Positions 47,508 to 55,976 of a DNA stretch of 64,000 bases are shown in pieces. The DNA lies in NCBI RefSeq assembly GCF_014595885.1, contig NZ_JABUKC010000003.1:482207-546206 (forward strand), given 5' to 3'. The notes under the pieces are model-generated. The model was not told where the DNA came from. It was given only the letters and a program-made list of their open reading frames with translations, and searched no databases. Each line of letters opens with the position of its first letter. Position 1 is the first letter of the stretch. The position numbers and the translations under genes are program-made. Source of the stretch: Microcella alkalica (GTDB lineage Bacteria; Actinomycetota; Actinomycetes; Actinomycetales; Microbacteriaceae).

Positions 47508-48479
47508 ATGACGCGGCGACGGATGCTCTGGGGAGGAGCCGTGCTCGCCTGCCTCGCCGCCGCGATCGTCGCGATCGCCGCCGCCGTCGCCCACGCGACG
47601 AGCCCGGAGCGCCTCGTGCGCCACTACCTCACCGCCCTCGCCGACGACGACCTCACGACCGCGGCCGCGCTCGCCGGGCTCGACAAGGCCGACCTCGAGC
47701 GCTGGGGCGGCGCGCCCCTCGGCGACGCGAGCACGCCCGACGTCGTCGAGATCGTCGCCGTCGTCGACGCCGACGCGGGCGGTCGCACCGTCATCGCGCG
47801 CTACGGCGAGCGCGGCGACGACGTCGCCGAGGTCGCGTTCGCGCTCGAGCGGACGCCGCTCGGGCCGTTCACGCAGTGGCGCTTCGCCGAGCCGCCCGTG
47901 CAGCGCATCCTCGTCGGCGCCGACCGCCACGACCGGGTGCGCGCCAACGGCCGCACCGTGACGACCGAGCTCGCCGGCGACGTGGAGGGCGTCGCGGCCT
48001 TCGTGCCCGCGCGGGTGGAGGTCGCGATCGCGAGCCCGTACCTCGACGGCGAGGCGGTGCGCACCCGGGCGGGCACGGCATCCGCCGCCCGCCCCCTCGT
48101 CGTGGCGACCACGCCGTCGCCGCGCCTCAAGCGCCTCGTCGACCGCGAGGTCGCCGCGTTCCTCGACGACTGCGTCGCGCAGCGCGTGCTGCAGCCCGCC
48201 GGCTGCCCCTTCGGGCTCGCCGTGCCCGACCGGCTCGTCGAGGCGCCACAGTGGCGCGTCGCCGTGCCGGCCGTCACGAGCGTCGTGCCCGGGGCGCGCA
48301 CGGGCCAGTGGCGGCTCGAGGGCGGGGCGACCGTGCGGGTGCAGCTGACCGTGCAGCGCCTCATCGACGGCGTCGTGGAGGAGCGCGACGAGGCGGTCGT
48401 GGCGGTCATCCGCGGCTCGGTCGTGCTCGGCGACGACGGTGTCGCCGTGACGATCGACCCGCCGGAGCAGGAGGGCTAG
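47508..48479 (+). CDS. Hypothetical secreted or membrane-anchored protein
   Basis: A 323-residue protein with one N-terminal hydrophobic helix (about residues 6-29) and an extracytoplasmic remainder. The first domain, SPERLVRHYLTALADDDLTT, looks like the DUF4878/lumazine-binding type found in exported proteins. Further regions are beta-rich without a recognised family. The ATG follows TAGGCT by 7 nt. It ends with a 4-nt overlap with the convergent CopD-CtaG gene. Confidence 0.65.
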   Translation: MTRRRMLWGGAVLACLAAAIVAIAAAVAHATSPERLVRHYLTALADDDLTTAAALAGLDKADLERWGGAPLGDASTPDVVEIVAVVDADAGGRTVIARYGERGDDVAEVAFALERTPLGPFTQWRFAEPPVQRILVGADRHDRVRANGRTVTTELAGDVEGVAAFVPARVEVAIASPYLDGEAVRTRAGTASAARPLVVATTPSPRLKRLVDREVAAFLDDCVAQRVLQPAGCPFGLAVPDRLVEAPQWRVAVPAVTSVVPGARTGQWRLEGGATVRVQLTVQRLIDGVVEERDEAVVAVIRGSVVLGDDGVAVTIDPPEQEG

Positions 48480-50581
48480 GCGCTCGTGCCGCCGGTCGGC
48501 CCGCCCGCGCTCGTGCGCTCGACCCGCTGCGCGCGCTCGGCGCGGCCCGCGAGCATCCGGTTGTAGGCCTCGAGCTCGGCGTCGCCGTCGCGGTCGGCCT
48601 GACGGTCGCGCCGCTTCGTCTCGCGCGAGTCGTCGCGGCTCCACATGACGGCGACCAGGATCGCCAGGGCAAGGGTCGGGATCTCGCCGACGCTCCAGGC
48701 GATCTCGCCGCCGCGCACCTGATCGGCGAGCGGGGTGTCGCCCCACTCGCGGCCCATCGCGCCGAACCACTCCGGCAGCAGCAGGCCCGAGCTCGTGATG
48801 ATCGACAGGCCGAAGAACGCGTGGAACGCCATCGTCGCCAGCAGGATCATGAGGCGCACCGGGTACGGCGGCCGATACGGCGCCGGGTCGATGCCGATGA
48901 GCGCGTTGACGAAGAAGTAGCCGCTGAGCAGGAAGTGCAGCACCATCCACTGGTGGCCGAGGTGGTCGCTCACCGCCCACGAGAACAGCGGCGAGTAGTA
49001 GAACACCAGCAGCGAGATCGCGAAGATCACCGAGGCGACGATCGGGTGACCGACGAGGCCGGCCCAGCGCGAGTGCACGATCGCGAGGATCCACTCGCGC
49101 GGGCCCCGCGAGCCGTCCTTCCGCACCCGGATCGCGCGCGCCGCGAGCGTGACCGGGGCCGCGAGCACCAGCATGACCGGGATGCCCATGCTCAGCATCA
49201 TGTGCCCGAGCATGTGCACGCTGAACAGGTAGCGCTCGTAGACCGCGATGCCGCTGCTGGTGACGAACACGAGCGCGAGCATCCCCGTCGTCCACAGGAT
49301 CGTGCGGTGCACCGGCCAGCGGTCGCCGCGCCGATGCAGGCGCACCACGCCGGCGAGGTAGAAGAACAGGCCGAAGCCGGCCAGCAGCGCCCACAGCAGG
49401 TTGAGATCCCACTCGGTGAGCACGCGCCACGGCTCGAACGGCGGCGGCAGCGGCGCCCCGGTGAGGATCTCGGCCGGCGTCGGGTCGGCCAGCTGGTCGA
49501 CCGGCACCTCCGGCACGGGCGAGGGTGTGCGCGCGAGCGCCGTCGCGAGGCCGCTCGCGACGCCCATGACCACGAGCTCGGCGACCACGATCGCCCAGAA
49601 GGATGCCCGGGGCGCGACCTCGCGCTGCACCCGTGCGATCAGGCGGGCCCGGTACCACGCGCCGAAGCCACCGAGGGCCACGAGCGCGACGACCTTGCCG
49701 ATGAGGATCGCGCCGTAGCCGGTGGCGAGCCCCTCGAGGCCGCCGACGCGCAGCTGCGCGCTCACCAGGCCCGAGACCGACACCACGACGAAGGCGATGA
49801 GCGCGAGCGTCGAGTAGCGGGCCAGCACGACCGGGAGGCGATCGGCGAGCACGCGGCGCAGCAGCACGATCGTGGCGAGCCCGCCGACCCAGATCGCGGC
49901 GAACACCGCGTGCAGGTACACGGCGGTGACCGCGGCGTCGTGGTCGGCCGTGCCGCCCGCGTGACCCTGCTGCGCGACCGGCCACAGGGTCGCCGCCGCG
50001 AGCAGCCCGACGAGGGCGAGCACCCACGGGGTGCGCACGGCGAAGCACAGCACCGTGACGGTCGCGGCCATGACGACCGTCCAGAGCCAGGCGCGGCCCG
50101 GCTCGGTCTCACCGAAGAACGTCGCGAGCAGGCTGCCGAAGCGCGCGTCGAGCGAGACCGGCTCGAGGAAGACGCTGAGGAAGGTCAGAAAGCCGGTGAC
50201 GACCGCAGCGAGCGTCCACACGCCGGCGGCGGCCGCGGCGACGTCGAGGGCGCGATGGTGCTCGAGGCGCTCCGGCGCGAGCGCGATGAGCGCGAGCAGC
50301 AGGGCGCCGATCGCGACCGCGGAGGCGAGCGTCATGATGAGCTTCGCGATCGGCAGGCCGTACCGGACGACCGGGCCCGGGTCGGCGACGAGCGGGGCCT
50401 CGGCCCCGCCGCCGAGCACGAGGGCGACGAGCAGGGCCAGCACGGCGGCGACGAGCAGGGCCGCGAGGGCGAGGGCGCCGAGACCGATGCCGCGGGCCGT
50501 GGCGATCCCGCTCGCGGGGCGCTGCCCGCGCGGCGCGGCGGTGCCGGACTGCGCGCGCGAGGCCGGGCGGGTCGAGGTCAC
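48476..50581 (-). CDS. CopD-CtaG fusion: copper resistance / cytochrome oxidase assembly
   Basis: A 701-residue membrane protein. The N-terminal half is CopD-like with a copper-ligand-rich HAGGTADHDAAVTAVYLHAVFAAIWVGG region. The C-terminal half is the caa3-type CtaG domain with LFSVHMLGHMMLSMGIPVML and LGHQWMVLHFLLSGYFFVN. Such fusions are common in actinobacteria and supply copper to the aa3 oxidase or handle copper stress. The GTG at 50581 follows TACCCT by 6 nt and also carries GGAGG. Confidence 0.88.
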   Translation of the reverse strand: MTSTRPASRAQSGTAAPRGQRPASGIATARGIGLGALALAALLVAAVLALLVALVLGGGAEAPLVADPGPVVRYGLPIAKLIMTLASAVAIGALLLALIALAPERLEHHRALDVAAAAAGVWTLAAVVTGFLTFLSVFLEPVSLDARFGSLLATFFGETEPGRAWLWTVVMAATVTVLCFAVRTPWVLALVGLLAAATLWPVAQQGHAGGTADHDAAVTAVYLHAVFAAIWVGGLATIVLLRRVLADRLPVVLARYSTLALIAFVVVSVSGLVSAQLRVGGLEGLATGYGAILIGKVVALVALGGFGAWYRARLIARVQREVAPRASFWAIVVAELVVMGVASGLATALARTPSPVPEVPVDQLADPTPAEILTGAPLPPPFEPWRVLTEWDLNLLWALLAGFGLFFYLAGVVRLHRRGDRWPVHRTILWTTGMLALVFVTSSGIAVYERYLFSVHMLGHMMLSMGIPVMLVLAAPVTLAARAIRVRKDGSRGPREWILAIVHSRWAGLVGHPIVASVIFAISLLVFYYSPLFSWAVSDHLGHQWMVLHFLLSGYFFVNALIGIDPAPYRPPYPVRLMILLATMAFHAFFGLSIITSSGLLLPEWFGAMGREWGDTPLADQVRGGEIAWSVGEIPTLALAILVAVMWSRDDSRETKRRDRQADRDGDAELEAYNRMLAGRAERAQRVERTSAGGPTGGTSA

Positions 50582-50671
50582 GCCTCCAGGGTAGGCGAGC
50601 AACCTGGGGCGGCGGCTCGGGGAGCGAGCTCGGCGCGGGCGGCGCGCGTCGAGCATCCGCCCCCGAACGCG

Positions 50672-50708
50672 ACGACGGGGACGACCCGTGGTGGGTCGTC
50701 CCCGTCGT
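50672..50708 (-). terminator. Hairpin terminator after hup
   Basis: Perfect 16-bp arms at 50672-50687 and 50693-50708 around a 5-nt loop, 45 nt beyond the hup stop. No T run. It separates hup from the CopD-CtaG promoter. Confidence 0.85.
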
Positions 50709-50753
50709 GGAGACCGGCGCGGCGAGCCGCAGCCGGTCGGGCTGGCGCCTGAC

Positions 50754-51026
50754 TTACTTGGCGGCGGCCTTCAGCTTGCTGCCGGCGCTGATCTTCACGC
50801 CGTTCGACGCGGCGATGTCGATCTCGGCACCGGTCTGCGGGTTGCGGCCCTTGCGCGCGGCGCGCGAGGTGCGCTCGACCGAGATCCAGCCAGGGATCGA
50901 GACCTTGGTGCCCTTGCCCACGGCGTCGGACAGGACCGAGAACAGGCCGTCGACGACACGGTTGACGTCAGCCTGGCTCAGGCCCGACTCAGCGGCCACA
51001 GCGGCGACGAGCTCGGAACGGTTCAT
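50754..51026 (-). CDS. hup: HU-family nucleoid protein
   Basis: A 90-residue dimeric DNA-bending protein: NRSELVAAVAAESGLSQADV at the start and the beta-arm signature GRNPQTGAEIDIAASNGVKI. It lacks the long Lys/Ala-rich tail found in the major HU of mycobacteria and streptomycetes, so it is the HupA/short type. AGGAGG precedes the ATG at 51026. Its -10 is not obvious. Confidence 0.94.
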   Translation of the reverse strand: MNRSELVAAVAAESGLSQADVNRVVDGLFSVLSDAVGKGTKVSIPGWISVERTSRAARKGRNPQTGAEIDIAASNGVKISAGSKLKAAAK

Positions 51027-51207
51027 GGTGTCCTCCTCGGACCTCAAGTTCGGTGAAGCGGCTCGTGACCAGGGGATGGCCGCGAACCGCCTCGAAACTA
51101 GCACCAGGCTCGAGCGTTTCCGGGCTGATTCGGGCCGGAATGCGGCGATTCGGGCCCGTTTTCCGCCGATTCCGCCCGGATTCGAGCTCCATGACCCGCG
51201 CGAACGA

Positions 51208-51239
51208 CGAAGGGCGCCCCCTCACAGGGACGCCCTTCG
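51208..51239 (-). terminator. Hairpin terminator after rpsN
   Basis: CGAAGGGCG (51208-51216) pairs with CGCCCTTCG (51231-51239), and the pairing can extend inward through CCC/GGG. It lies 27 nt past the rpsN stop and would end the rpmB-rpmG-rpsN transcript. Confidence 0.8.
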
Positions 51240-51265
51240 GAAGGCTTCTCAGCCGATCGAGCCGA

Positions 51266-51571
51266 CTACCAGCTCGACTTGGTGATGCCGGGCAGCTCGC
51301 CGCGGTGGGCCATCTCGCGGAACCGCACGCGCGAGATGCCGTACTGCTTGAGGTGGCCACGGGGGCGACCGTCGACGGCGTCGCGGTTGCGCACGCGCAC
51401 CGGCGAGGCGTCGCGGGGCAGCTTCTGCAGGCCGACACGGGCCGCCTCGCGGCTCTCGTCGGTGCCGTTCGGGTCGACGAGGGCCCTCTTCAGCTCGAGT
51501 CGCTTCGCGGCGTAGCGCTCCACGACGACCTTGCGCTGCTCGTTGCGCGCGATCTTGCTCTTCTTCGCCAT
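51266..51571 (-). CDS. rpsN: 30S ribosomal protein S14, zinc-independent form
   Basis: A 101-residue S14 of the long type: it opens [20 protein letters not shown] and ends [20 protein letters not shown] followed by [12 protein letters not shown]. It contains no cysteine, so the CxxC zinc-binding motif of short S14 is absent. Third gene after rpmB and rpmG, 2 nt from rpmG. In other actinobacteria cysteine-free paralogues are Zur-controlled; here the zur operon is 0.5 kb away. Confidence 0.95.
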   Translation of the reverse strand: MAKKSKIARNEQRKVVVERYAAKRLELKRALVDPNGTDESREAARVGLQKLPRDASPVRVRNRDAVDGRPRGHLKQYGISRVRFREMAHRGELPGITKSSW

Positions 51572-51573
51572 GG

Positions 51574-51741
51574 TTAGCGCTCCTCGCGGAATTCGACGTG
51601 CTTGCGGATGACCGGGTCGTACTTCTTCAGCACGAGGCGGTCGGGGTCGTTGCGACGGTTCTTGCGGGTCACGTAGGTGTACCCGGTGCCGGCGGTCGAC
51701 TTGAGCTTGATGATCGGACGGACGTCCTGCTGCTTCGCCAC
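51574..51741 (-). CDS. rpmG: 50S ribosomal protein L33, cysteine-free form
   Basis: A 55-residue L33: it opens [20 protein letters not shown], then [20 protein letters not shown], and ends HVEFREER. It has no cysteine, hence no zinc ribbon. GTG start overlapping the rpmB TAG by one base. The gene is short and was read directly from the sequence. Confidence 0.95.
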   Translation of the reverse strand: MAKQQDVRPIIKLKSTAGTGYTYVTRKNRRNDPDRLVLKKYDPVIRKHVEFREER

Positions 51742-51977
51742 TAGATCTTCTCCCCACGGGCCAGGAGGTCCTTGACCACGGACTCGATGCCACGGGCGTC
51801 GATGACCTTGATGCCCTTCGCCGACAGGGTCAGCGTGACGTTACGACGAAGCGACGGCACGTAGTACGTCTTCTTCTGGATGTTCGGGTCGAACCGGCGC
51901 TTGGTGCGACGGTGCGAGTGAGAGATGTTGTGCCCGAAGCCGGGAACGGCTCCGGTCACCTGGCAGACGGCTGCCAT
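51741..51977 (-). CDS. rpmB: 50S ribosomal protein L28
   Basis: A 78-residue L28: [39 protein letters not shown] and [18 protein letters not shown]. Only one cysteine is present, so it is the form without a zinc ribbon. GGAGG lies about 5 nt before the ATG. First gene of rpmB-rpmG-rpsN. No clear Zur box was found in the 160 bp upstream. Confidence 0.95.
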   Translation of the reverse strand: MAAVCQVTGAVPGFGHNISHSHRRTKRRFDPNIQKKTYYVPSLRRNVTLTLSAKGIKVIDARGIESVVKDLLARGEKI

Positions 51978-52097
51978 GGGTCCTCCAATATTCGGCTACC
52001 GTGCGGCGAGCGCCGCACCCAAGGTCACTTGTCGGCACGCAGACACCGCCTGATCCGTTCGAGTAGCGGGATGAACGGGGCGGAGTGCGCACAGGAA

Positions 52098-52113
52098 GGG
52101 CGAAGGCTCGCCC
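52098..52113 (-). terminator. Short hairpin downstream of zur
   Basis: GGGCGA (52098-52103) and TCGCCC (52108-52113) form a 6-bp stem with a 4-nt loop 17 nt beyond the zur stop. Weak terminator candidate for the zinc operon. Confidence 0.4.
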
Positions 52114-52129
52114 GACACAATCCCCCAGC

Positions 52130-52534
52130 TTACGGCCTGGAAGCCCGATCGGCCAACTCGGTGCAGCGGGCGCAGAGGCCGAAGATGTCGACGACGTGCT
52201 CGGCGCGCGTGAAGCCGTGCTCGGCGGCGGTGCGGCGAGCCCATTCCTCGACCGGCTGCGCCTCGATCTCGACGGTCGTGCCGCAGCGGCGGCAGATGAG
52301 GTGATGGTGGTGGCTGCCGGGCGTGCACGCGCGATACAGCAGCTCGCCCTCCTGCTGCAGGCTGTCGGCCTCGCCCTCGTCGGCGAGCCCCGTGAGGGTG
52401 CGGTAGACGGTCGCGAGCGCGATCGTCGAGCCGCCCTCGCGCAGGCTCGCGTGCAGGGCCTGCGCGCTCACGAAGCCGCCGGCGTCGGCGAGAGCGGCCC
52501 GCACGGCCTCGCGCTGCCACGTGTTGCGCTTCAT
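52130..52534 (-). CDS. zur: Fur-family zinc uptake regulator Zur
   Basis: A 134-residue Fur-family repressor: winged helix with LATVYRTLTGLADEGEADSL, a His-rich sensing stretch in GSHHHHLICRRCG, and a second CxxC in GLCARCTEL near the C-terminus that would hold structural zinc. Assignment as Zur rests on its place at the end of znuACB. GGAGG lies 7 nt before the ATG at 52534, which overlaps the stop of a 17-codon ORF. Confidence 0.88.
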   Translation of the reverse strand: MKRNTWQREAVRAALADAGGFVSAQALHASLREGGSTIALATVYRTLTGLADEGEADSLQQEGELLYRACTPGSHHHHLICRRCGTTVEIEAQPVEEWARRTAAEHGFTRAEHVVDIFGLCARCTELADRASRP

Positions 52535-52584
52535 CGGGCGGCCTCCGCGAGGGCATCCGTCTTCGGGGTCGCGTGCGCGATCAT
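52531..52584 (-). CDS. 17-codon micro-ORF between znuB and zur
   Basis: ATG at 52584 overlaps the znuB stop (ATGA) and its own TGA overlaps the zur ATG (ATGA). The peptide is MIAHATPKTDALAEAAR. Its end resembles the znuB C-terminus (RTPALAEVAR), and the DNA around both stop/start junctions is nearly the same (GCGGAGGyCGCCCGATGA), so it seems to come from a local duplication. It may serve translational coupling from znuB to zur. Whether the peptide itself has a role is unknown. Confidence 0.5.
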   Translation of the reverse strand: MIAHATPKTDALAEAAR

Positions 52585-53450
52585 CGGGCGACCTCCGCAA
52601 GCGCCGGCGTGCGCGGGCGACGGCTCGCGCCCGACTTCACGCGCCGCTCGAGCAGCCGGCAGACCACGTAGATCGCGAACGAGATCGTCGTGATGTACGG
52701 GCTGATCGGCAGCGAGCCGCCGATCGCGAGCAGGATGCCCCCCACGGCCGACACGAGCCCGAACAGCATGCTCAGCACCGGTACGAGCACGGGTGAGGCC
52801 GACACCCGCAGGGCGGCCGCGGCGGGCGTGACGAGCAGCGCGAGCACGAGCAGGGCACCGATGACCTGCACCGAGACCGCGACCGTCAGGCCGAGCAGCG
52901 TCATGAACACGATGCTGAGCGCACGACCGGGCACGCCACGGGCACTCGCGACCTCCGGGTCGAGGCTGTCGAAGGTCAGCGGGCGCCAGATCACGAGCAG
53001 CGAGACGAGCACGAGGGCGCTGATGCCGAGCAGCAGGCCGAGCTGGGGCAGGTCGACGCTAATGATCTGACCCGTGAGCAGGCCGAACTTGTTGCCGCTG
53101 CGCCCTGGGTACAGGGCCAGGAAGAGGATGCCCAGGCCCAGGCCGAACGGCATGAGCACGCCGATGATCGAGTTGCGATCGCGCGCGCGGGCGCCGAGCA
53201 CCCCGATGATCGCGGCGGCCACGAGCGAGCCGACGATGGAGCCGGCGACTACGTTCACGCCGAGCAGCAGCGCCGCCGCCGCGCCCGCGAACGACAGCTC
53301 GCTGATGCCGTGCACGGCGAAGGCCATGTCGCGCTGCATGACGAACACGCCGATGAGCCCGCCGACGACTCCGAGCACCGCCGCGGCGATGATCGAGTTC
53401 TGCACGAGGCCGAGCAGCTGCACGTAGGTGGGCCAGTCGACGCCGATCAT
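52581..53450 (-). CDS. znuB: Zinc/manganese ABC transporter permease ZnuB
   Basis: ABC-3 family permease of 289 residues with about eight to nine helices. Marks include MQRDMAFAVHGISELSFAGAA, typical of the family's N-terminal half, and VTPAAAALRVSASP. It lies 13 nt after znuC. Moves metal released by ZnuA into the cytoplasm. Confidence 0.92.
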   Translation of the reverse strand: MIGVDWPTYVQLLGLVQNSIIAAAVLGVVGGLIGVFVMQRDMAFAVHGISELSFAGAAAALLLGVNVVAGSIVGSLVAAAIIGVLGARARDRNSIIGVLMPFGLGLGILFLALYPGRSGNKFGLLTGQIISVDLPQLGLLLGISALVLVSLLVIWRPLTFDSLDPEVASARGVPGRALSIVFMTLLGLTVAVSVQVIGALLVLALLVTPAAAALRVSASPVLVPVLSMLFGLVSAVGGILLAIGGSLPISPYITTISFAIYVVCRLLERRVKSGASRRPRTPALAEVAR

Positions 53451-53463
53451 GCGACGACCCCGC

Positions 53464-54327
53464 TCATGCCACGACCCCGTGGTGGTGGTCGCCGTCGGGG
53501 GCGCCGACGACGACGATGCGCCCGTGCGAGTGGAAGACGTCGACCGGCGTGCCGTACAGCTGGCTCAGCACCTCGCTGCGCAGCACCTCGTCGGGGGCGC
53601 CGATCGTGAAGCGCCCGTGCGCGAGGTACAGCACGCGATCGACCATGCCGAGCACCGGGTTCACGTCGTGGGTGACGAAGACGACGGCGGTCGCGTGATC
53701 CCGACGGCGCGCGTCGATGAGCTCGCTCACCCCCCGCTGGTGGTGCAGGTCGAGGCTCATGAGCGGCTCGTCGCACAGCAGCAGCGCGGGGTCGTCGGCG
53801 AGCGACTGCGCCACGCGCAGGCGCTGCTGCTCGCCGCCGGAGAGGCTGCCGAGCGGCTGGTCGGCGTAGTCGGTGGCGCCGACGGCGGCGAGCAGGGCAT
53901 CCACCTTCTCGCGATCGGCCCGCGACGTGATGGGCGGGCCGTAGCGGCGACCGTTGACGCCGAGCATCACCAGGTCGCGCCCGCGCAGGGGGGTGCCCGG
54001 CGCGACGATCTTCTGCTGCGGGATGTACCCGATGCCGCGGTGACCCCGATGCGCCGGATGCCCGTCGACGAGCACCTCTCCCGCGCTCAGCCGCTGCTCG
54101 CCGAGCATGGCCTTCAGCAGGCTCGTCTTGCCCGTGCCGTTCGCGCCGAGCACCGCGATGAACTCGCCGGGGTGCACGTCGAGGTCGAGGCCGCTCCACA
54201 GGGTGCGCGGGCCGAAGCGCAGCGCCCCGCCGCGGATGCTGAGCACCGGGGCGGGGTGTGCGGCAGGGCCGGGTGATCGGCTGCGGGCCGGCGCGGGCGT
54301 CGGCGCGGTCGTCGGCTCGGGCGTCAC
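53464..54327 (-). CDS. znuC: Zinc ABC transporter ATP-binding protein ZnuC
   Basis: ATPase of the importer, 287 residues. Walker A is VLGANGTGKTSLL, the signature LGSLSGGEQQRLRVAQSL and Walker B LLLCDEPLMSLD. The GTG at 54327 overlaps the znuA stop by 4 nt. An N-terminal extension rich in Pro and Ala precedes the ABC domain. The tail DGDHHHGVV is His-rich. Confidence 0.92.
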   Translation of the reverse strand: MTPEPTTAPTPAPARSRSPGPAAHPAPVLSIRGGALRFGPRTLWSGLDLDVHPGEFIAVLGANGTGKTSLLKAMLGEQRLSAGEVLVDGHPAHRGHRGIGYIPQQKIVAPGTPLRGRDLVMLGVNGRRYGPPITSRADREKVDALLAAVGATDYADQPLGSLSGGEQQRLRVAQSLADDPALLLCDEPLMSLDLHHQRGVSELIDARRRDHATAVVFVTHDVNPVLGMVDRVLYLAHGRFTIGAPDEVLRSEVLSQLYGTPVDVFHSHGRIVVVGAPDGDHHHGVVA

Positions 54328-55349
54328 GCCGGCGTCAGCGCCTGCGTGACCGCCTCGATGTTCGCGCGCATCCACGAGACGTAGTCTTCACCCTCTGGCA
54401 GGGTCTCGACGAACGAGACCACCGGGATGCCCGCCGCCTCGGCCGCCTCGCGCACCCGCTCGGTCTCGGGGCTCGCCGTCTGCTCGTTGTAGGCGAGCAG
54501 GGTCACCTCGCCCGCGTCGATGAGGTCGAGGGTCTGCTGCAGGGCGAGCGGCGGCACGTCCGCGCCCTCCTCGATGGCCTCGGTGAACTGCTCGGGGGTC
54601 TCGTCGCTGAAGCCGAGCTCGGCGAGCAGGTACGCCGGCACCGGCTCGGTCGCGGCGACCGTGCCGCCGCCGAGCGCCTCGGCCGCGGCGACGAGCTCGG
54701 CGTCGAGCGCCTCGAACTCGGCCTCGAGGTCGGCGAGGTTCTGCTCGTAGGTCGCGGCGTTGTCGGCGTCGAGCTCGACGAGCTCGGCGGCAATCGCGGC
54801 GGCGACCTCCTCCATGACGTGGATGTCGTACCAGACGTGCTCGTTCTCACCGGCGACGTGGCTGTGGGCGTCGCCCTCCTCGCCCTCGTCGCTGTGCGCC
54901 TCGCCCTCCTCCTCGGAGTGGGCCTCGCCCTCCTCCTCGGAGTGCGCCTCCTCCTCGCCGTGGGCGTGGTCGTCGTCGATGCCCGCGATCGCGGCGGCCG
55001 TGACGACGGGCGCCTTGGCTCCGGAGCCCTCGATGAGCACGTCGATGAACGGGTCGTAGCCGCCGCCGTTCTTGATGACGAGGTCGGCGCCCGCGACGGC
55101 GAGCTGGTCCTGCGCGCTCGCCTCGTAGCTGTGCGGGTCGATCGCGGGGGAGTCGATGATGCTCGTCACCGTCGCCAGCTCGCCGGCGATGCTCGCGGCG
55201 AGATCGCCGTAGACGTTGGTCGAGGCCACGATCGAGAGGCCCTCCGTGCCGGCGGGCTCGGCGGCCGCGGCGCAGCCCACGAGAGCGAGGCCGGTGGTCG
55301 AGGCGAGCAGCAGGGCGGGCAGGGCACGGGCGCGCGAGCGGGTGGGCAT
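54324..55349 (-). CDS. znuA: Zinc-binding lipoprotein ZnuA
   Basis: Cluster A-I metal receptor of 341 residues. The lipobox LALVGC places the lipidated Cys at residue 26. Metal-ligand segments are IDPHSYEAS, the His in NEHVWYDIHVMEE and later Glu/Asp positions. Between about residues 120 and 172 lies a His/Glu/Asp-rich flexible loop, the usual mark of zinc rather than manganese receptors. The ATG at 55349 gives a normal signal peptide. First gene of the operon behind the double Zur box. Confidence 0.93.
   Translation of the reverse strand: MPTRSRARALPALLLASTTGLALVGCAAAAEPAGTEGLSIVASTNVYGDLAASIAGELATVTSIIDSPAIDPHSYEASAQDQLAVAGADLVIKNGGGYDPFIDVLIEGSGAKAPVVTAAAIAGIDDDHAHGEEEAHSEEEGEAHSEEEGEAHSDEGEEGDAHSHVAGENEHVWYDIHVMEEVAAAIAAELVELDADNAATYEQNLADLEAEFEALDAELVAAAEALGGGTVAATEPVPAYLLAELGFSDETPEQFTEAIEEGADVPPLALQQTLDLIDAGEVTLLAYNEQTASPETERVREAAEAAGIPVVSFVETLPEGEDYVSWMRANIEAVTQALTPA
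54898..54945 (-). repeat. Two 24-bp direct repeats in the znuA His-rich loop
   Basis: 54898-54921 and 54922-54945 are identical at 23 of 24 positions and each encode EEEGEAHS-like units; a degraded further unit is at about 54868-54897. Such in-frame repeats can expand or contract and change the number of His ligands. Confidence 0.85.
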
Positions 55350-55364
55350 GCGCCGATCGTACGG

Positions 55365-55401
55365 CTTATCGAGAACGGTTGTCAAAACCGTTCTCAATAA
55401 G
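55365..55401 (-). promoter_or_regulatory. Double Zur-type operator before znuA
   Basis: A 37-bp palindrome from 55365 to 55401 contains two overlapping 15-mers, CGAGAACGGTTGTCA (55370-55384) and TCAAAACCGTTCTCA (55382-55396). Each follows TGAnAAC-n-GTTnTCA, a GC-shifted version of the actinobacterial Zur box. It ends 16 bp upstream of the znuA start codon. The regulator is probably the Fur-family protein at 52130. Confidence 0.82.
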
Positions 55402-55493
55402 GGATGCGCGGCGCGAGCGTCCGCCGCCTGCCCAGCGCCCCCGCGCCACCGGCCCGCGGCTCATTCCCGGCACGCGCGACTAGCCTGCTCGGC

Positions 55494-55976
55494 ATGTCGA
55501 ACCGCCTCGCCATGCTCGCGATGACCGGCCTGCACCGCGCGGTGCTGACCCTCACCGGCGGCCGCGTCGGCTCGCGGCTCGGGCGCATGCGCGTCATCGA
55601 GCTCATCACGCGCGGCCGACGCAGCGGAGTCGAGCGCCGCGCGATCCTCACCGTGCCCGTCGTCGAGTCGACCGAGGCCGGTGAGACGCTCGTCGTCGTC
55701 GCCTCGCGCGGCGGCGACGACCTCATGCCCGCGTGGTACCTGAACCTCGTCGCCGACCCGCGCGTCGGCGTGGCGGCGGCGCGCGGCGGCGAGCCCGCCC
55801 CGTACCTCGCGCGCACGGCGACCGACGCCGAGCGGGCGCGGCTGTGGCCGCTCGCCGTGCGCGCCTACCGCGGCTACGCCGCCTACCAGCGCAAGACGCG
55901 GCGGGTGATCCCGCTCGTGCTCCTCGAGCCCGACTCGCGCCGCGCGACCGAGGCGCGGCCCGCCACGTCGACCTAG
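55494..55976 (+). CDS. Deazaflavin-dependent nitroreductase (Ddn-like)
   Basis: A 160-residue protein of the F420-dependent Ddn/nitroreductase family, defined by [39 protein letters not shown] and the later [16 protein letters not shown] with a basic end. The ATG at 55494 follows TAGCCT by 7 nt. The last 4 nt overlap the convergent E2 gene. Family members reduce quinones or nitro compounds; the physiological substrate here is unknown. Confidence 0.87.
   Translation: MSNRLAMLAMTGLHRAVLTLTGGRVGSRLGRMRVIELITRGRRSGVERRAILTVPVVESTEAGETLVVVASRGGDDLMPAWYLNLVADPRVGVAAARGGEPAPYLARTATDAERARLWPLAVRAYRGYAAYQRKTRRVIPLVLLEPDSRRATEARPATST

Noticed and set aside
46986..50048. A 1020-codon open frame on the minus strand
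   Set aside because: Composition is Arg/Gly/Ala only, and it covers parts of three well-identified genes in other frames.
51978..52129. Zur box before rpmB
   Set aside because: Only a weak partial match (TGATCCGTTCGAG near 52050) was found; it lacks the TGAnAAC arm, so I do not call it.
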